Positions 8,786 through 24,623 of a stretch of DNA of 64,000 bases are shown here, piece after piece (within the stretch, counting starts at the first letter, position 1; every line of letters starts with the position of its first letter). Both the position numbers and the translations under genes were made by a program. A model generated the notes under the pieces. The model did not search any database. It was not told where the DNA came from and saw only the letters and a program-made list of their open reading frames with translations. The DNA is from Desulfuromonas sp. KJ2020. Lineage in GTDB: Bacteria > Desulfobacterota > Desulfuromonadia > Desulfuromonadales > SZUA-540. The stretch is taken from positions 1,406,773 to 1,470,772 of the forward strand of contig NZ_JAKUKE010000001.1 of NCBI RefSeq assembly GCF_024197615.1, written 5' to 3'.

Positions 8786-8941
8786 AGATTTCTCCTTCAT
8801 GTAAGCGGATTCAAAAGGATGATGGGGGCGGGTTCACAGCCTGTCTGTATGGCGGAACACGACGCCCAAGGCTTTATAATGCTGTTCTGAAAAGCAGTCA
8901 ATATCCTTAACATACCTGCCTGTCAAAGTCAAAGAGCCCTT

Positions 8942-9709
8942 CTAAAACCCAGCTTTCGGCGTGACGGTCACTCTTTCCGAGAGCGCGCTTTCCACTTCGG
9001 TGTCCTGCTGCCGGACAATGAGACTGATGGCATAGGTCAAAGGCGTGCCGTTGTCGCGGCCGAAGTCTTCGAACCGAGGCTCGGTCAGGGGCTGCCGGTT
9101 AACCGGGGAGGCCGCGACCTGAGTGGGGTCGGCGTGACGATAAAGGCGATAACCGACCACCTGCCCCTGGCTGCCGTCGAGAACCGGCGCTTCCCACTGC
9201 AGGCGCACGAGGCGGTCCAGCCCTTCGGCCGTCAATCCGGCGGGAGACGGCGGCGCCGGGTAGACGATGGCGCTCAGGCTGGCCGGGGCCCCTTCGTGAT
9301 CGCGCGCGGTAAAAGGCACGATGCGGTAGCGGTAGCCGGTTCCCGCCTGGACCGCGTCATCCACATAGGTCAGGCGACTGCCGTCCCGAATGGTCCCCTG
9401 CGGATAGTCGAGGTCGATCTCCGTCAGCAGCACGGACAGGTCGCGGCATTCAGGACATTCCTGCCCGGGGACGAAGGGGAGGCGGAAGAGGCGGAAACCC
9501 TGCAGGTCGGTAAGGGGTGTGCCGTTCTGGTTCGCCGTCGGCACCTCCCAGGACAGTCGCAGGGCTTCCCCCCGCTGCTGCAGACTGAGGTCGGACGGGG
9601 CGGCCGGCAGGGGCAGCTCGAGGGGCCGCACCGGTCCCTTCTTGCCGCAGCCGGTCAGCAGGGTGGTCAGCATCAGGGCGGCCAGGCCCAGGAAACGCAG
9701 CGTCCTCAT
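8942..9709 (-). CDS. Lipoprotein with LptM/YifL-like N-terminus and fibronectin type III-like repeats
   Basis: This 255-residue protein has a lipoprotein signal ending at LLTGC (Cys21). The following residues GKKGPVRP resemble the GxKGPLY motif of small YifL/LptM lipoproteins, which in other proteobacteria are also encoded beside lysine-pathway genes. After a Pro-rich linker come two fibronectin type III-like domains, about residues 36-145 and 148-250, recognised by patterns such as LRLSWEVP and VRLQWEAP. A CPEC pair lies near residues 86-89. It is probably anchored in the periplasmic leaflet of a membrane; the role is unknown. It begins five bases after argH ends and precedes dapA, so it is likely translated from the arg/dap transcript. 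Confidence 0.8.
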   Translation of the reverse strand: MRTLRFLGLAALMLTTLLTGCGKKGPVRPLELPLPAAPSDLSLQQRGEALRLSWEVPTANQNGTPLTDLQGFRLFRLPFVPGQECPECRDLSVLLTEIDLDYPQGTIRDGSRLTYVDDAVQAGTGYRYRIVPFTARDHEGAPASLSAIVYPAPPSPAGLTAEGLDRLVRLQWEAPVLDGSQGQVVGYRLYRHADPTQVAASPVNRQPLTEPRFEDFGRDNGTPLTYAISLIVRQQDTEVESALSERVTVTPKAGF

Positions 9710-9714
9710 CGGCT

Positions 9715-11091
9715 TCAGACCAGTTCCTGGCGGGCGCGGGTGATCTCGCGTTCCACCGCTTCGCGGGCGGTGCCGCCGGTGGCGCGGCGGGCGTTGACGG
9801 AGGCCTCCAGGGTGACGTAGTCGTAGATGTCCTCAGCGATCAGCTCCGAGAACTGGCGGAATTCCTCGAGGGAAAGCTCGGGGATGTCCTTGCCGTGCTC
9901 GATGCAGTAGCGCACCGTCTTGCCTACCACCTCGTGGGCCTGACGGAAGGGCAGCCCCTTGCGCACGACGTAGTCGGCCACATCGGTAGCGGTGGAGAAG
10001 CCGCGGGCGGCAGCCACCCGCATGTTCTCGGCCTGCACCTTCATCTCGGCGATCATGTCGGCGAAGATCTTCAGGCTCCCCTTGACGGTGTCGATGGTGT
10101 CGAACAAGGGCTCCTTGTCTTCCTGCATATCCTTGTTGTAAGCCAGCGGCAGGGACTTCATCAGAGTCAGCAGGCTGATGAGGTTGCCGTAGACGCGACC
10201 GGTCTTGCCGCGCACCAGCTCGGGAACGTCGGGGTTCTTCTTCTGCGGCATTATGCTGCTGCCGGTGCAGAAAGCGTCGGTGAGCTCGATGAAATGGAAG
10301 TCGGCGGAAGACCAGAGGATGAGCTCTTCCGACAGGCGGGAGAGGTGCATCATCAGGATAGCGCTGGCGCCGCAGAACTCCAGGGCGAAATCGCGGTCGG
10401 AGACCGAATCGAGGCTGTTGCGCGTGACGCCGTCGAAGCCGAGCTGCTCGGCGACGAATTCGCGGTCGATGGGGAAGGTGGTGCCGGCCAGGGCCCCGGC
10501 CCCCAGGGGGAGCACGTTGAGGCGCTTGAGCACGTCGGCGAAGCGGCCGGCATCGCGCTTGATCATCTCGTAATAGGCGAGCATGTGGTGGGAAAAGAGC
10601 ACCGGCTGCGCTGTCTGCAGATGGGTATAGCCGGGCATGATGACCGCCAGGTTCTGCTCGGCCTGCTGCAGCAGCGACTCCTGCAGGCGGCGCAGGTAGC
10701 CCAGGATCTCCTTGAGCTCGTCACGCAGGTAGAGGCGCACATCCAGAGCCACCTGGTCATTGCGAGAGCGGGCCGTGTGCAGCTTGCCGCCGACGGCGCC
10801 GATGCGCTCGATCAGGCGGGCCTCGATGTTCATGTGGATGTCTTCTAACGAGACCTTAAAGACGAAATTGCCGGCTTCGATGTCGGTCAGGATGCCCTCC
10901 AGGCCGCCGATGATCTGCTCGGCGTCCTCGGCGCCGATGATGCCCTGGCGGGCCAGCATGCGGGCATGGGCGATGGAGCCCTGGATATCGTAGCGGTACA
11001 TGCGTTTGTCGAAATCGATGGAGGCGGTGAACTCTTCCACAAATTTGTCGGTGGGCTGGGTAAAGCGCCCGGCCCAGGGTTTTTCACTCAT
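9715..11091 (-). CDS. argH: Argininosuccinate lyase
   Basis: ArgH splits argininosuccinate into arginine and fumarate, the last step of arginine synthesis. The 458-residue protein has the superfamily signature [12 protein letters not shown] and the upstream motifs [10 protein letters not shown] and [10 protein letters not shown]. The frame is open for 39 bases upstream of the chosen start, but ATG at 11091 starts the typical [10 protein letters not shown]-terminus, has GGAG ten bases upstream and gives the standard length. It lies between the nitrilase-like gene and the FN3 lipoprotein. All catalytic regions seem intact. Confidence 0.97.
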   Translation of the reverse strand: MSEKPWAGRFTQPTDKFVEEFTASIDFDKRMYRYDIQGSIAHARMLARQGIIGAEDAEQIIGGLEGILTDIEAGNFVFKVSLEDIHMNIEARLIERIGAVGGKLHTARSRNDQVALDVRLYLRDELKEILGYLRRLQESLLQQAEQNLAVIMPGYTHLQTAQPVLFSHHMLAYYEMIKRDAGRFADVLKRLNVLPLGAGALAGTTFPIDREFVAEQLGFDGVTRNSLDSVSDRDFALEFCGASAILMMHLSRLSEELILWSSADFHFIELTDAFCTGSSIMPQKKNPDVPELVRGKTGRVYGNLISLLTLMKSLPLAYNKDMQEDKEPLFDTIDTVKGSLKIFADMIAEMKVQAENMRVAAARGFSTATDVADYVVRKGLPFRQAHEVVGKTVRYCIEHGKDIPELSLEEFRQFSELIAEDIYDYVTLEASVNARRATGGTAREAVEREITRARQELV

Positions 11092-11153
11092 GATGTCTGT
11101 GCTCCATTTCAAGGTTTCATGGCGGCCCATAAGGACCGTCTCAGGTTGAACCG

Positions 11154-12281
11154 TTATTCGCTGAAAACGCGCTGCCAGCCCTGGCTGCCGTCGGGCTCGA
11201 AAATGCTGTGCACCCGCAGCGGCACCCGGGTGGTGCGCGGATCGAGCTCATGGAAAACCGGCAGGTTGAAGTAGTAGAGGCGGGTGCCGGTGCCGAAGCG
11301 CATGCGGCAGACGGGGAGACCGCCGAAGTCGTCGGTCTCGAACTCGGCGAACTGCTTCTGCTTCATCTTGTGATTCTCGTGGATGATGACCGCGGAGCGC
11401 CCGAAGGTGGCCTCGGGGGTGCTGCCACTGCCCGTGGTCTCGTCCGACGTGTTGCAGAAGACGGTAATCGAGTCGCGCACGCCGGGATGCTGCGACAGGT
11501 ACTCGCCATAGTAGCCGTTGACCACGTCGCGAAAGGCGCGGTGTTCGGGTTTGGGGTTGCACTCCAGGACCGCCAGCAGGTCGAGGCGCTGGCGCGTCTG
11601 GAAAAAGAGTTCGTTGGCTTTATCGATCAGGACGCTGATGTTCGACTGGTAGATGGTGCGGTAGATGTAATCGAAGCAGATCAGAGCCATGAAGTTGAAG
11701 GGGTTGGGGTGACAGTGGAACAGGGGAAAGACCTTGCCCCGATAGAGATCGTGAAGGGCGTCGGGGTTCTCCTCGGCGAAGTAGGGGTGGCTTTTGGCTT
11801 CGAGAAAGACCCGGACCTGGCCATCGGCCTCCTTGACGGCGATGACCGCCCAGTTGGCGGGCAGCTGTTCTACGTCGCCCGCATCAATATCTTCGAGCAC
11901 CTGGGCCAGCGCCTCGGCGTTGTCGTCCCGGTAGCGTTCGAGCACCTCGCGATAATGGGCCAACGTCGTGTGTTCGACCCCGAACAGGGTCACCGTGTTG
12001 TTGTGAAAGCGGTGGCGGATGAGATCCAGTGCTTCTTCCACCCGTTCGGCCGGTACCGTGGATTCGGGAAAGAGCAGAAAATGGAGCTTCTTGAGGTTGC
12101 CTTCACCCGCGGCCACCATCTCCAGCACCGAGCGGACCATTTCCCAGCTGGTCGTGGGTTCGGTCAGCCGGCACAGGTGCTCCTTGCGCGACAGCCAGGT
12201 GGGAAGCTGGCAGACCATGCAGTGCAGGTGGTGCCCCCAGGGGAATTCGACCGACAGATTTTTCTCGACGATGCGGAACAT
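11154..12281 (-). CDS. Divergent carbon-nitrogen hydrolase (nitrilase-fold) protein
   Basis: This 375-residue protein is not a standard family member, but it shows the three catalytic positions of nitrilase-fold enzymes in the right order and context. These are Glu73 in LLFPES, Lys163 in FLEAKSHPY and Cys202 in ALICFDYIY. Such enzymes cleave amide or nitrile C-N bonds through a thioester on the cysteine. A His/Cys-rich start (GHHLHCMVC, residues 17-24) could bind a metal. The ATG at 12281 is preferred because the longer frame overlaps the NUDIX gene; its ribosome site is weak, so coupling to the NUDIX gene 14 bases upstream is likely. It lies between NUDIX and argH in the arginine run. The substrate is unknown; the fold call is my inference from the triad. 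Confidence 0.65.
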   Translation of the reverse strand: MFRIVEKNLSVEFPWGHHLHCMVCQLPTWLSRKEHLCRLTEPTTSWEMVRSVLEMVAAGEGNLKKLHFLLFPESTVPAERVEEALDLIRHRFHNNTVTLFGVEHTTLAHYREVLERYRDDNAEALAQVLEDIDAGDVEQLPANWAVIAVKEADGQVRVFLEAKSHPYFAEENPDALHDLYRGKVFPLFHCHPNPFNFMALICFDYIYRTIYQSNISVLIDKANELFFQTRQRLDLLAVLECNPKPEHRAFRDVVNGYYGEYLSQHPGVRDSITVFCNTSDETTGSGSTPEATFGRSAVIIHENHKMKQKQFAEFETDDFGGLPVCRMRFGTGTRLYYFNLPVFHELDPRTTRVPLRVHSIFEPDGSQGWQRVFSE

Positions 12282-12295
12282 GGCCGGCTTTCGGG

Positions 12296-12790
12296 TCAGG
12301 GCGAAGGGAAGGAACCGCCGGGAATCTCGGTTTCGATGGCGCCGATCGGTGGCGCCTCCGCCTCGGGAAAGAGGCCGGGATAGATCTTGCCCAGAATGTG
12401 CCGGGTGCCGGCTGGAATGCTCAGCGCCGACATCTCCCCCCGCCCGACCCAGCGGGCTTCCGTGCACTCACTGCCGTTGGGTTGCAGCTCGAAGGTCAGC
12501 GGCGCACAACGATAGTAGAGGATGATGAAATGATCGTTGCGCTCCCCGATGCCCAGACGTTCGAAGACATCAATAAGCCCCTCGACGCGCACCTCAATGC
12601 CGACTTCTTCCTGCACCTCCCGGTGCAGGGCCTCCAGGATCGGTTCGCCATGGTCGATCTTTCCCCCGGGCATCACCCACTGACTGCAAAACGGCTCAAT
12701 GCAGCGGCGGGTCAGCAGAATGCGCTCCTGCTCATCGATGATGCAGGCGACCACCGAGGTCTTGATCTGGGGTTGTTTGGCGAATTCCAT
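12296..12790 (-). CDS. NUDIX hydrolase
   Basis: This 164-residue protein carries a complete NUDIX box near residues 35-57 (GGKIDHGEPILEALHREVQ followed by EEVGI), so it should hydrolyse a nucleoside diphosphate linked to another moiety. The N-terminal strand (TSVVACIIDEQERILLTRR) and the PFCSQWVMPGGK context are typical of MutT/ADP-ribose-type members. The substrate cannot be told. The ATG at 12790 is chosen because it begins just ahead of the first strand; the longer frame to 12838 enters the inverted repeat and is unlike the family. It follows argG and overlaps nothing; the nitrilase-like gene follows after 14 bases. Confidence 0.88.
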   Translation of the reverse strand: MEFAKQPQIKTSVVACIIDEQERILLTRRCIEPFCSQWVMPGGKIDHGEPILEALHREVQEEVGIEVRVEGLIDVFERLGIGERNDHFIILYYRCAPLTFELQPNGSECTEARWVGRGEMSALSIPAGTRHILGKIYPGLFPEAEAPPIGAIETEIPGGSFPSP

Positions 12791-12799
12791 CTGGCGTCC

Positions 12800-12864
12800 G
12801 TAAGGGGTGAGGGGGTAGGCGTGAGGAGCAAGGCCCATTTGCCTCGCCCCTCACGCCTGACACC

Positions 12865-12868
<4 letters not shown>
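12800..12868. repeat. Long imperfect inverted repeat after argG
   Basis: The core arms 12817-12833 and 12842-12858 pair over 17 positions with two mismatches and an 8-base loop. The outer ends GTAAGG (12800-12805) and CCTTAC (12863-12868) also pair. The right arm covers the argG stop codon. The GTGAGG-rich wording is typical of dispersed intergenic repeats; it could also slow transcription or protect the argG mRNA end. Confidence 0.65.
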
Positions 12869-14085
<1,217 letters not shown>

Positions 14086-14159
14086 ATGGATCTCCTGGTT
14101 CGATGAATGGGAGGCGAGGCACGGCGCGAAGAAGGTTGCCGTGCCTTATCTCCTGGTTT

Positions 14160-14897
14160 CTACAACTTTATAACATAGGTGCCGGCGATTTTATCGTGCA
14201 GGCCCTGTTTTTGCGAATCAAAGGCCACCATGAGGTAGCCGATGCCCAGCAGGATACTGGAGACGAACTTGCCGATGGTCTCCCGCAGGAAGGCCGAACC
14301 GTAGCCGATGTCGGCGCCATCGGTGCGGATGACCTTGATGCGCACGGCCATCTTGCCAGGCGTCTGGCCGCAGTAGCCGGTAAAAAAGACATAGTAGGCC
14401 ACGGCCAGAACCATGCCGAACAGCCCGGTGGTCAAACCCAGCATCATGTGCCCTTCGCCGGAGAGATCTCCGCCGGACAGGCCGGCCGTCAGCCCGAGGA
14501 TGAAGCCGAGCACCATCTGCACGACAGTCACCAGAATCGAATCGACCACGGAGGCGATGACGCGCACCCAGAAGCCGGCTTTGGGGAGCTCTGCCGCCGT
14601 AGGCGCGGCTGCCGGTGTCGTCGCGGGCAATTCCTGAGCCAGTTCGTGCTGACGGCGTTGCCATTTCTCGTAGACGATGCCGCAGCCCTGGCAGGAATCG
14701 CCGGCCGGCTGCTGCAGTCCGCAGGCCGGGCAGGTGATCTGCTCCGGCTGGGGCGCCGACTGGGGGGATCTCTCCGTGGTGGCGTTGAAGGTAAAGACCT
14801 GACGGCACTTCGGGCAGGTCACCCGCGTGGGGACGGCGGGAACTTTGGCCGGTTCGACGTCGCGAGAAAAATCGCAGTGGGGGCAGCGGATGTTCAT
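14160..14897 (-). CDS. Zinc-ribbon RDD-domain membrane protein
   Basis: This 245-residue protein begins with a first zinc ribbon (CPHC at 5-8 and CPKC near 28-31) and a second (CPAC and CQGC near residues 56-73). An Ala/Pro linker follows, then an RDD domain from about residue 105 with three to four membrane segments and the motif GQTPGKMAVRIKV. RDD proteins are small inner-membrane proteins of mostly unknown role, some proposed to be transporters. The cytoplasmic zinc ribbons may mediate protein or RNA contact. The ATG at 14897 follows GGAGATAGT. It sits between argF and argG, 20 bases after argF ends, so it is probably co-transcribed with arginine enzymes. Its link to arginine is unknown. 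Confidence 0.83.
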   Translation of the reverse strand: MNIRCPHCDFSRDVEPAKVPAVPTRVTCPKCRQVFTFNATTERSPQSAPQPEQITCPACGLQQPAGDSCQGCGIVYEKWQRRQHELAQELPATTPAAAPTAAELPKAGFWVRVIASVVDSILVTVVQMVLGFILGLTAGLSGGDLSGEGHMMLGLTTGLFGMVLAVAYYVFFTGYCGQTPGKMAVRIKVIRTDGADIGYGSAFLRETIGKFVSSILLGIGYLMVAFDSQKQGLHDKIAGTYVIKL

Positions 14898-14917
14898 ACT
14901 ATCTCCGGAATACGGCT

Positions 14918-15826
14918 TCAGGCCATGAGGGTCGCCATGATGGCCTTCTGCACATGCAGGCGGTTCTCGGCTTCGTCAAAGACCACCGAGTGGGGTCCTT
15001 CGATGACAGCGTCGGTGATCTCCTCGCCGCGATGCGCCGGCAGGCAGTGCAGCACGATGCAGTCGGGCGCGGCGGCAGCCACCACCTCGTCGTTGAGCTG
15101 AAAGCCGACAAAGGCTCGCTCCCGCTCTTTCTGCTCGGCCTCCTGGCCCATGCTGGCCCAGACATCGGTATTGAGCACCTGGGCGCCGCGGGCAGCCTCC
15201 AGGGGATCATGGGTGTAAAGGACGTTGGCCCCGAGTTCTTGGGCCCGGGCGACGACGGCGGCATCGGGTTCGTAGCCTTTGGGCGTGGCGACCCGCAGCT
15301 CGAAACCGAAGACGGCGGCGGCGTTGATCCAGCTGTGCGCCATGTTATTGCCGTCGCCAATCCAGCAGTAAGTCAAATCCTGGTACCCCCCCTTGTGTTC
15401 GATGACGGTGAAGAGGTCGGCCATGATCTGGCAGGGGTGATAGCTGTCGGTCAGGCCGTTGATAATGGGGATATCCGACCAGCGGGCCAGCTCTTCGACG
15501 CCGGCTTGGGAGAACGTTCGGATCATGATTCCGTCGACGTAGCGGGACATGACGCGGGCGGTATCCTTGATCGGTTCGCCGCGGCCGAGCTGGGTGGTGC
15601 CCGAGTGCAGAAAAAGGGCATGGCCGCCGAGCTGGTACATGCCGACTTCGAAGGAAACCCGGGTGCGGGTGGAACTCTTCTCAAAAATCATCCCCAGAGT
15701 CTTGCCCTTGAGGAGGTGATGTTCTTCGCCGCGCCGTTGCTTGGCCTTGAGATCGCGGGTCAGGTCGAAGATCTGGTCCAGTTCGTCGCGGCTCCAGTCG
15801 GTGAGAGCCAGAAAGTCTTTTTTCAC
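14918..15826 (-). CDS. argF: Ornithine carbamoyltransferase
   Basis: ArgF makes citrulline from ornithine and carbamoyl phosphate. The 302-residue protein has the carbamoyl-phosphate motif STRTRVSFE near residues 51-59, HPCQ near 130-133 and the ornithine-site motif HCLPAHRG near 259-266. It uses a GTG start at 15826; AGGAG with a seven-base gap precedes it, and the family N-terminus KKDFLALTDWS begins there. It follows argD by 55 bases. Length and motifs are those of the anabolic enzyme. Confidence 0.97.
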   Translation of the reverse strand: MKKDFLALTDWSRDELDQIFDLTRDLKAKQRRGEEHHLLKGKTLGMIFEKSSTRTRVSFEVGMYQLGGHALFLHSGTTQLGRGEPIKDTARVMSRYVDGIMIRTFSQAGVEELARWSDIPIINGLTDSYHPCQIMADLFTVIEHKGGYQDLTYCWIGDGNNMAHSWINAAAVFGFELRVATPKGYEPDAAVVARAQELGANVLYTHDPLEAARGAQVLNTDVWASMGQEAEQKERERAFVGFQLNDEVVAAAAPDCIVLHCLPAHRGEEITDAVIEGPHSVVFDEAENRLHVQKAIMATLMA

Positions 15827-15881
15827 GATGCTACTCCTGGGGTAAATGAATCAGGGACAGCGGCTGCGGCGGGCCGTCCCC

Positions 15882-19329
<3,448 letters not shown>

Positions 19330-19333
<4 letters not shown>

Positions 19334-19860
19334 GATAAAGACTCGATGAGGATGTGGTCGTTGGTGTAAATACAGATGCCCGCGGCAATTTTCATGGCTT
19401 CCTCGACGATCTGCCCGGCGGCAAGGGGCGAGTGGGCCACCAGGGCGCGGGCTGCCGCCTGGGCAAAGGCGCCGCCGGAACCGATGGCGGCCACGCCGTC
19501 GTCGGGCTCGATCACATCGCCGGCTCCGGAGAGCACCAGGGTAGTCTCTTTGTCCGCCACGATGAGCAGGGCCTCAAGGCGGCGCAGCACCCGGTCGGTG
19601 CGCCAGTCCTTGGCCAGGGAGACGGCGGCGCGCGGCAGGTTGCCGCGGTACTCCTGCAGTTTGGCTTCAAACTTTTCAAAGAGGGTGAAGGCGTCGGCCG
19701 TACTGCCGGCAAAGCCGGCCAGTACCTGGTCGTTATACATGCGGCGGATCTTGCGGGCGCCGTGCTTCATGACGGTATTGCCCAGGGTCACCTGTCCGTC
19801 CCCGGCCAGGGCGACATCCCCGTCTTTTCTGACACAGACAATGGTTGTTCCGCGAAACAT
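19330..19860 (-). CDS. hslV: ATP-dependent protease peptidase subunit HslV
   Basis: HslV (ClpQ) is the threonine peptidase core of the HslUV degradation machine. The 176-residue protein begins MFRGTTIV; cleavage before the first Thr of TTIV would expose the catalytic N-terminal threonine. The conserved GDGQVT and [10 protein letters not shown] motifs are present. It is the first gene of the run leading through hslU into the arginine genes. AAAGGAGAGGCT precedes the ATG. A -10 element lies about 58 bases upstream, so heat- or stress-linked control of the run is possible but not shown. Confidence 0.97.
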
Positions 19861-19917
19861 AGCCTCTCCTTTTCACCAGGATCCCGGCAAGGTTTTGTCA
19901 CCGAAGAAAATAGCGCG

Positions 19918-19926
19918 AATATAGCA
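19918..19926 (-). promoter_or_regulatory. Candidate promoter of the hslVU-arg run
   Basis: TGCTATATT on the minus strand is an extended -10 element upstream of hslV, the same nonamer as at 3236 and 3311. Just upstream of it on that strand is a T-rich tract (about 19940-19956) after an imperfect TGCCG/CGGCA dyad, which may end the preceding receiver-kinase transcript. Confidence 0.4.
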
Positions 19927-20014
19927 CAGAGACCAGGGCAAAAAAAGAAAAATGCCGTCGCAGACCCCATCCCAAAGGCGGTTGGAATCCGAGGCGGCAG
20001 TCGCTTTGTCGCGA

Positions 20015-21136
20015 TCAACGTGGAAAGCTCAGCGTGACCGTCGTGCCGATGCCCGGCTGACTCTCGATCTGGATCGTCCCCTGATGGGCCTGGATGAATT
20101 CCCGCGCATAGTGAAGGCCCAGGCCGAAACCCCGGATCTGCCCGGTATGGGCGGGGTCGACCTGGTAGAACTTTTCGAAAATCTTGGGCAGGTTTTCCTT
20201 GGCGATCCCCTCGCCGTTATCCTCAATTTTCAGGACCAGCCGGTCGCTCTCTACTTTGCCGCTTAACTGAATGGTCCCTCCCGCCGGGGTGAATTTCACG
20301 GCATTATCCAGCAGGGCTCGGAGGGCGAAAATCAGACGCTCCCGATCCAGGTCCATGTCGGGAAAGTCACCCTGAATATTCTCACTCAGAGTGATCCCTT
20401 TGCGTTGGGAGGCGTACTTGAGCTGCTGAAAAACGCCCAGCGCCAGATCCTTGAGGTTGCACGGCGTCAGCGTCGGCGGGCCGTCCTGCAGGATAACGTC
20501 GCTGTAGTAGAGCAGGTCCTGGATGAGGGTGGCCAGGTATTCCGACTCTTCCAGGATGAGATGAAGAGTTTGGGCGAAGTCGGGATCCGATTTGTCCAGA
20601 GAACCATAGGCGAGATTCTGGATAAACAGGGAGATGGCCGTGGCCGGTGTCTTGAGCTTGTGGGAGACCAGGCCGAGAAAATCGGATTTGAGCCGGTCCA
20701 TGCGCTGAAGATGGAGCAGCTCTTCCTTGAGGGCCTTCTTCTCCAGAACATTGTCCAGGGTGGTCTTGAGCTGCAGCATGTTGATCGGCTTGCTGATGAA
20801 GTCATCGGCGTTGGCCTTTAGGGCCCGTAGGATGACGTTCTTCTCGCTGTAGCCGGTCATGACCACCACGGCCTTGTTGGGGTCCTCCCGTTTGATGGTC
20901 TCCAGCAGATCGAGGCCATTCATGTTCGGCATCATGACATCGGTGAGAACGACATCGATGTTTTCTTTTTTCAGGACCTCCAGAGCCCCAAGGCCGTCGG
21001 CTGCCAGGAAAACCCGGTAGCCGTCCAGAACCATGGCGCACATGTCGCGGATGACGCGTTCGTCATCAACGATCAGGATGCCGCGCCCTGAAAATTCAGG
21101 GTGGAAAAAGGGTTGTTTGCCTGAATTCACGGCCAT
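20015..21136 (-). CDS. Response regulator-histidine kinase hybrid (receiver first)
   Basis: This 373-residue cytoplasmic protein has a receiver domain at about residues 17-135 (acidic pair at 24-25, phospho-acceptor Asp66 in LTDVMMPNMNG, Lys116). It is followed by a histidine kinase: His159 in the H-box SHKLKTP and an ATPase domain with DNAVKFTP, DNGEGI and FGLGL boxes. No membrane segment is seen. The receiver-kinase order is typical of proteins that take phosphate from another kinase and pass the signal on. There is no output domain, so its partner is elsewhere. It follows the cupin gene by 12 bases. The ATG at 21136 has GGCGGAG unusually close, so the true start could be slightly different. 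Confidence 0.9.
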   Translation of the reverse strand: MAVNSGKQPFFHPEFSGRGILIVDDERVIRDMCAMVLDGYRVFLAADGLGALEVLKKENIDVVLTDVMMPNMNGLDLLETIKREDPNKAVVVMTGYSEKNVILRALKANADDFISKPINMLQLKTTLDNVLEKKALKEELLHLQRMDRLKSDFLGLVSHKLKTPATAISLFIQNLAYGSLDKSDPDFAQTLHLILEESEYLATLIQDLLYYSDVILQDGPPTLTPCNLKDLALGVFQQLKYASQRKGITLSENIQGDFPDMDLDRERLIFALRALLDNAVKFTPAGGTIQLSGKVESDRLVLKIEDNGEGIAKENLPKIFEKFYQVDPAHTGQIRGFGLGLHYAREFIQAHQGTIQIESQPGIGTTVTLSFPR

Positions 21137-21148
21137 CTCCGCCAGGGG

Positions 21149-21493
21149 TTACTTCAAGGGAGGGGTGAAGAGGGCCAGCAGTTCCACCGGCTTGCTGCCG
21201 TTGTTTTTGAGGCCGTGGGTGACACCGGAAGGTGCCACGCAGCAGCTGCCGGCGCCGACGACGGTCTTTTCAGCGCCCATGGTGCACACCGCCTCGCCGG
21301 AGAGGATATAAAAGGTTTCCGTCTGTCCGTCGTGAGTGTGGGGAAAGATTTGGCCACCGGGGGCGATTTGGCCCCGGTGGACCGACAGGGCCGGGTTGAG
21401 CGCGGCCGTGACCACATCCCGCAGGGTAAAGCCATCGTGCTTGGGGTGGGGGTAGCTGGCCTGTTCTTCGGTCTGGACAATGGTGCCTGGCAT
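21149..21493 (-). CDS. Cupin-domain protein
   Basis: This 114-residue protein is a single cupin barrel. The first metal motif reads PHTHDGQTE with the usual spacing to a Glu (near residues 51-59), and the second histidine lies in PSGVTHGLKN near residues 88-97, so a metal site is likely. The function of such small cupins ranges from isomerase to sensor or storage and cannot be told. A good ribosome site (AGGAGAGCCCC) precedes the ATG. It lies 29 bases downstream of alaS and 12 bases upstream of the receiver-kinase gene. It may be a ligand sensor for that signalling protein, but this is only an inference from position. Confidence 0.85.
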   Translation of the reverse strand: MPGTIVQTEEQASYPHPKHDGFTLRDVVTAALNPALSVHRGQIAPGGQIFPHTHDGQTETFYILSGEAVCTMGAEKTVVGAGSCCVAPSGVTHGLKNNGSKPVELLALFTPPLK

Positions 21494-21522
21494 GGGGCTC
21501 TCCTGTTAAATGAGCGGGTGGA

Positions 21523-24168
<2,646 letters not shown>

Positions 24169-24178
24169 GGAATCTGTC

Positions 24179-24619
24179 TTACCCTTTCTTTTGGACCGCG
24201 TCCATCACGTCGGTGAAGGTGAAGCCGCGGCGCATGAAATAATGAATCACCCGGCGGCGTTGCCGGTCATCTGCGCTCTGATAGTCAAACTGGGGGAACC
24301 GCCGGTCGAGCAGATCGTCCAGCAGCGCTGTTTCGTCCTGTTCGGCCCGGGCCGCCTCAAGAGCCCGGTGGGCCAGACTTTCGTCGATGCCGAGGCGCTG
24401 CAGTTCAAGGAGCAGCCGCTTTCCCGTCGCCCGCCCCTGGCTCAGCAGCTGACGGGCCCGCTCTTCGGCGAAGCGTTCGTCGTCGATGTAGCCCAGCTGC
24501 CGGCAGCGCTCCAGGCTGGCGGCAATGTCCTGGTCGGAAAGCCCTTTGCGCCGCAGTTTACCGCGCAGCTCTTCTTCGCTGTGTCCGCGTCGGGCCAGGA
24601 GCCGCAGGGCGGCGCCCAT
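24179..24619 (-). CDS. recX: RecX regulatory protein
   Basis: RecX binds RecA filaments and limits recombinase activity. The 146-residue product consists of the usual repeated three-helix modules (for example [27 protein letters not shown] and the C-terminal [15 protein letters not shown]). The frame is open upstream to 24697, which would overlap the pilT-like gene by 74 bases. The ATG at 24619, just four bases after the pilT stop, gives the typical length, although its GAGG lies only two bases from the ATG. A TTG near 24640 is a further option. It lies between pilT and alaS. Confidence 0.85.
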   Translation of the reverse strand: MGAALRLLARRGHSEEELRGKLRRKGLSDQDIAASLERCRQLGYIDDERFAEERARQLLSQGRATGKRLLLELQRLGIDESLAHRALEAARAEQDETALLDDLLDRRFPQFDYQSADDRQRRRVIHYFMRRGFTFTDVMDAVQKKG

Positions 24620-24623
24620 GGCC

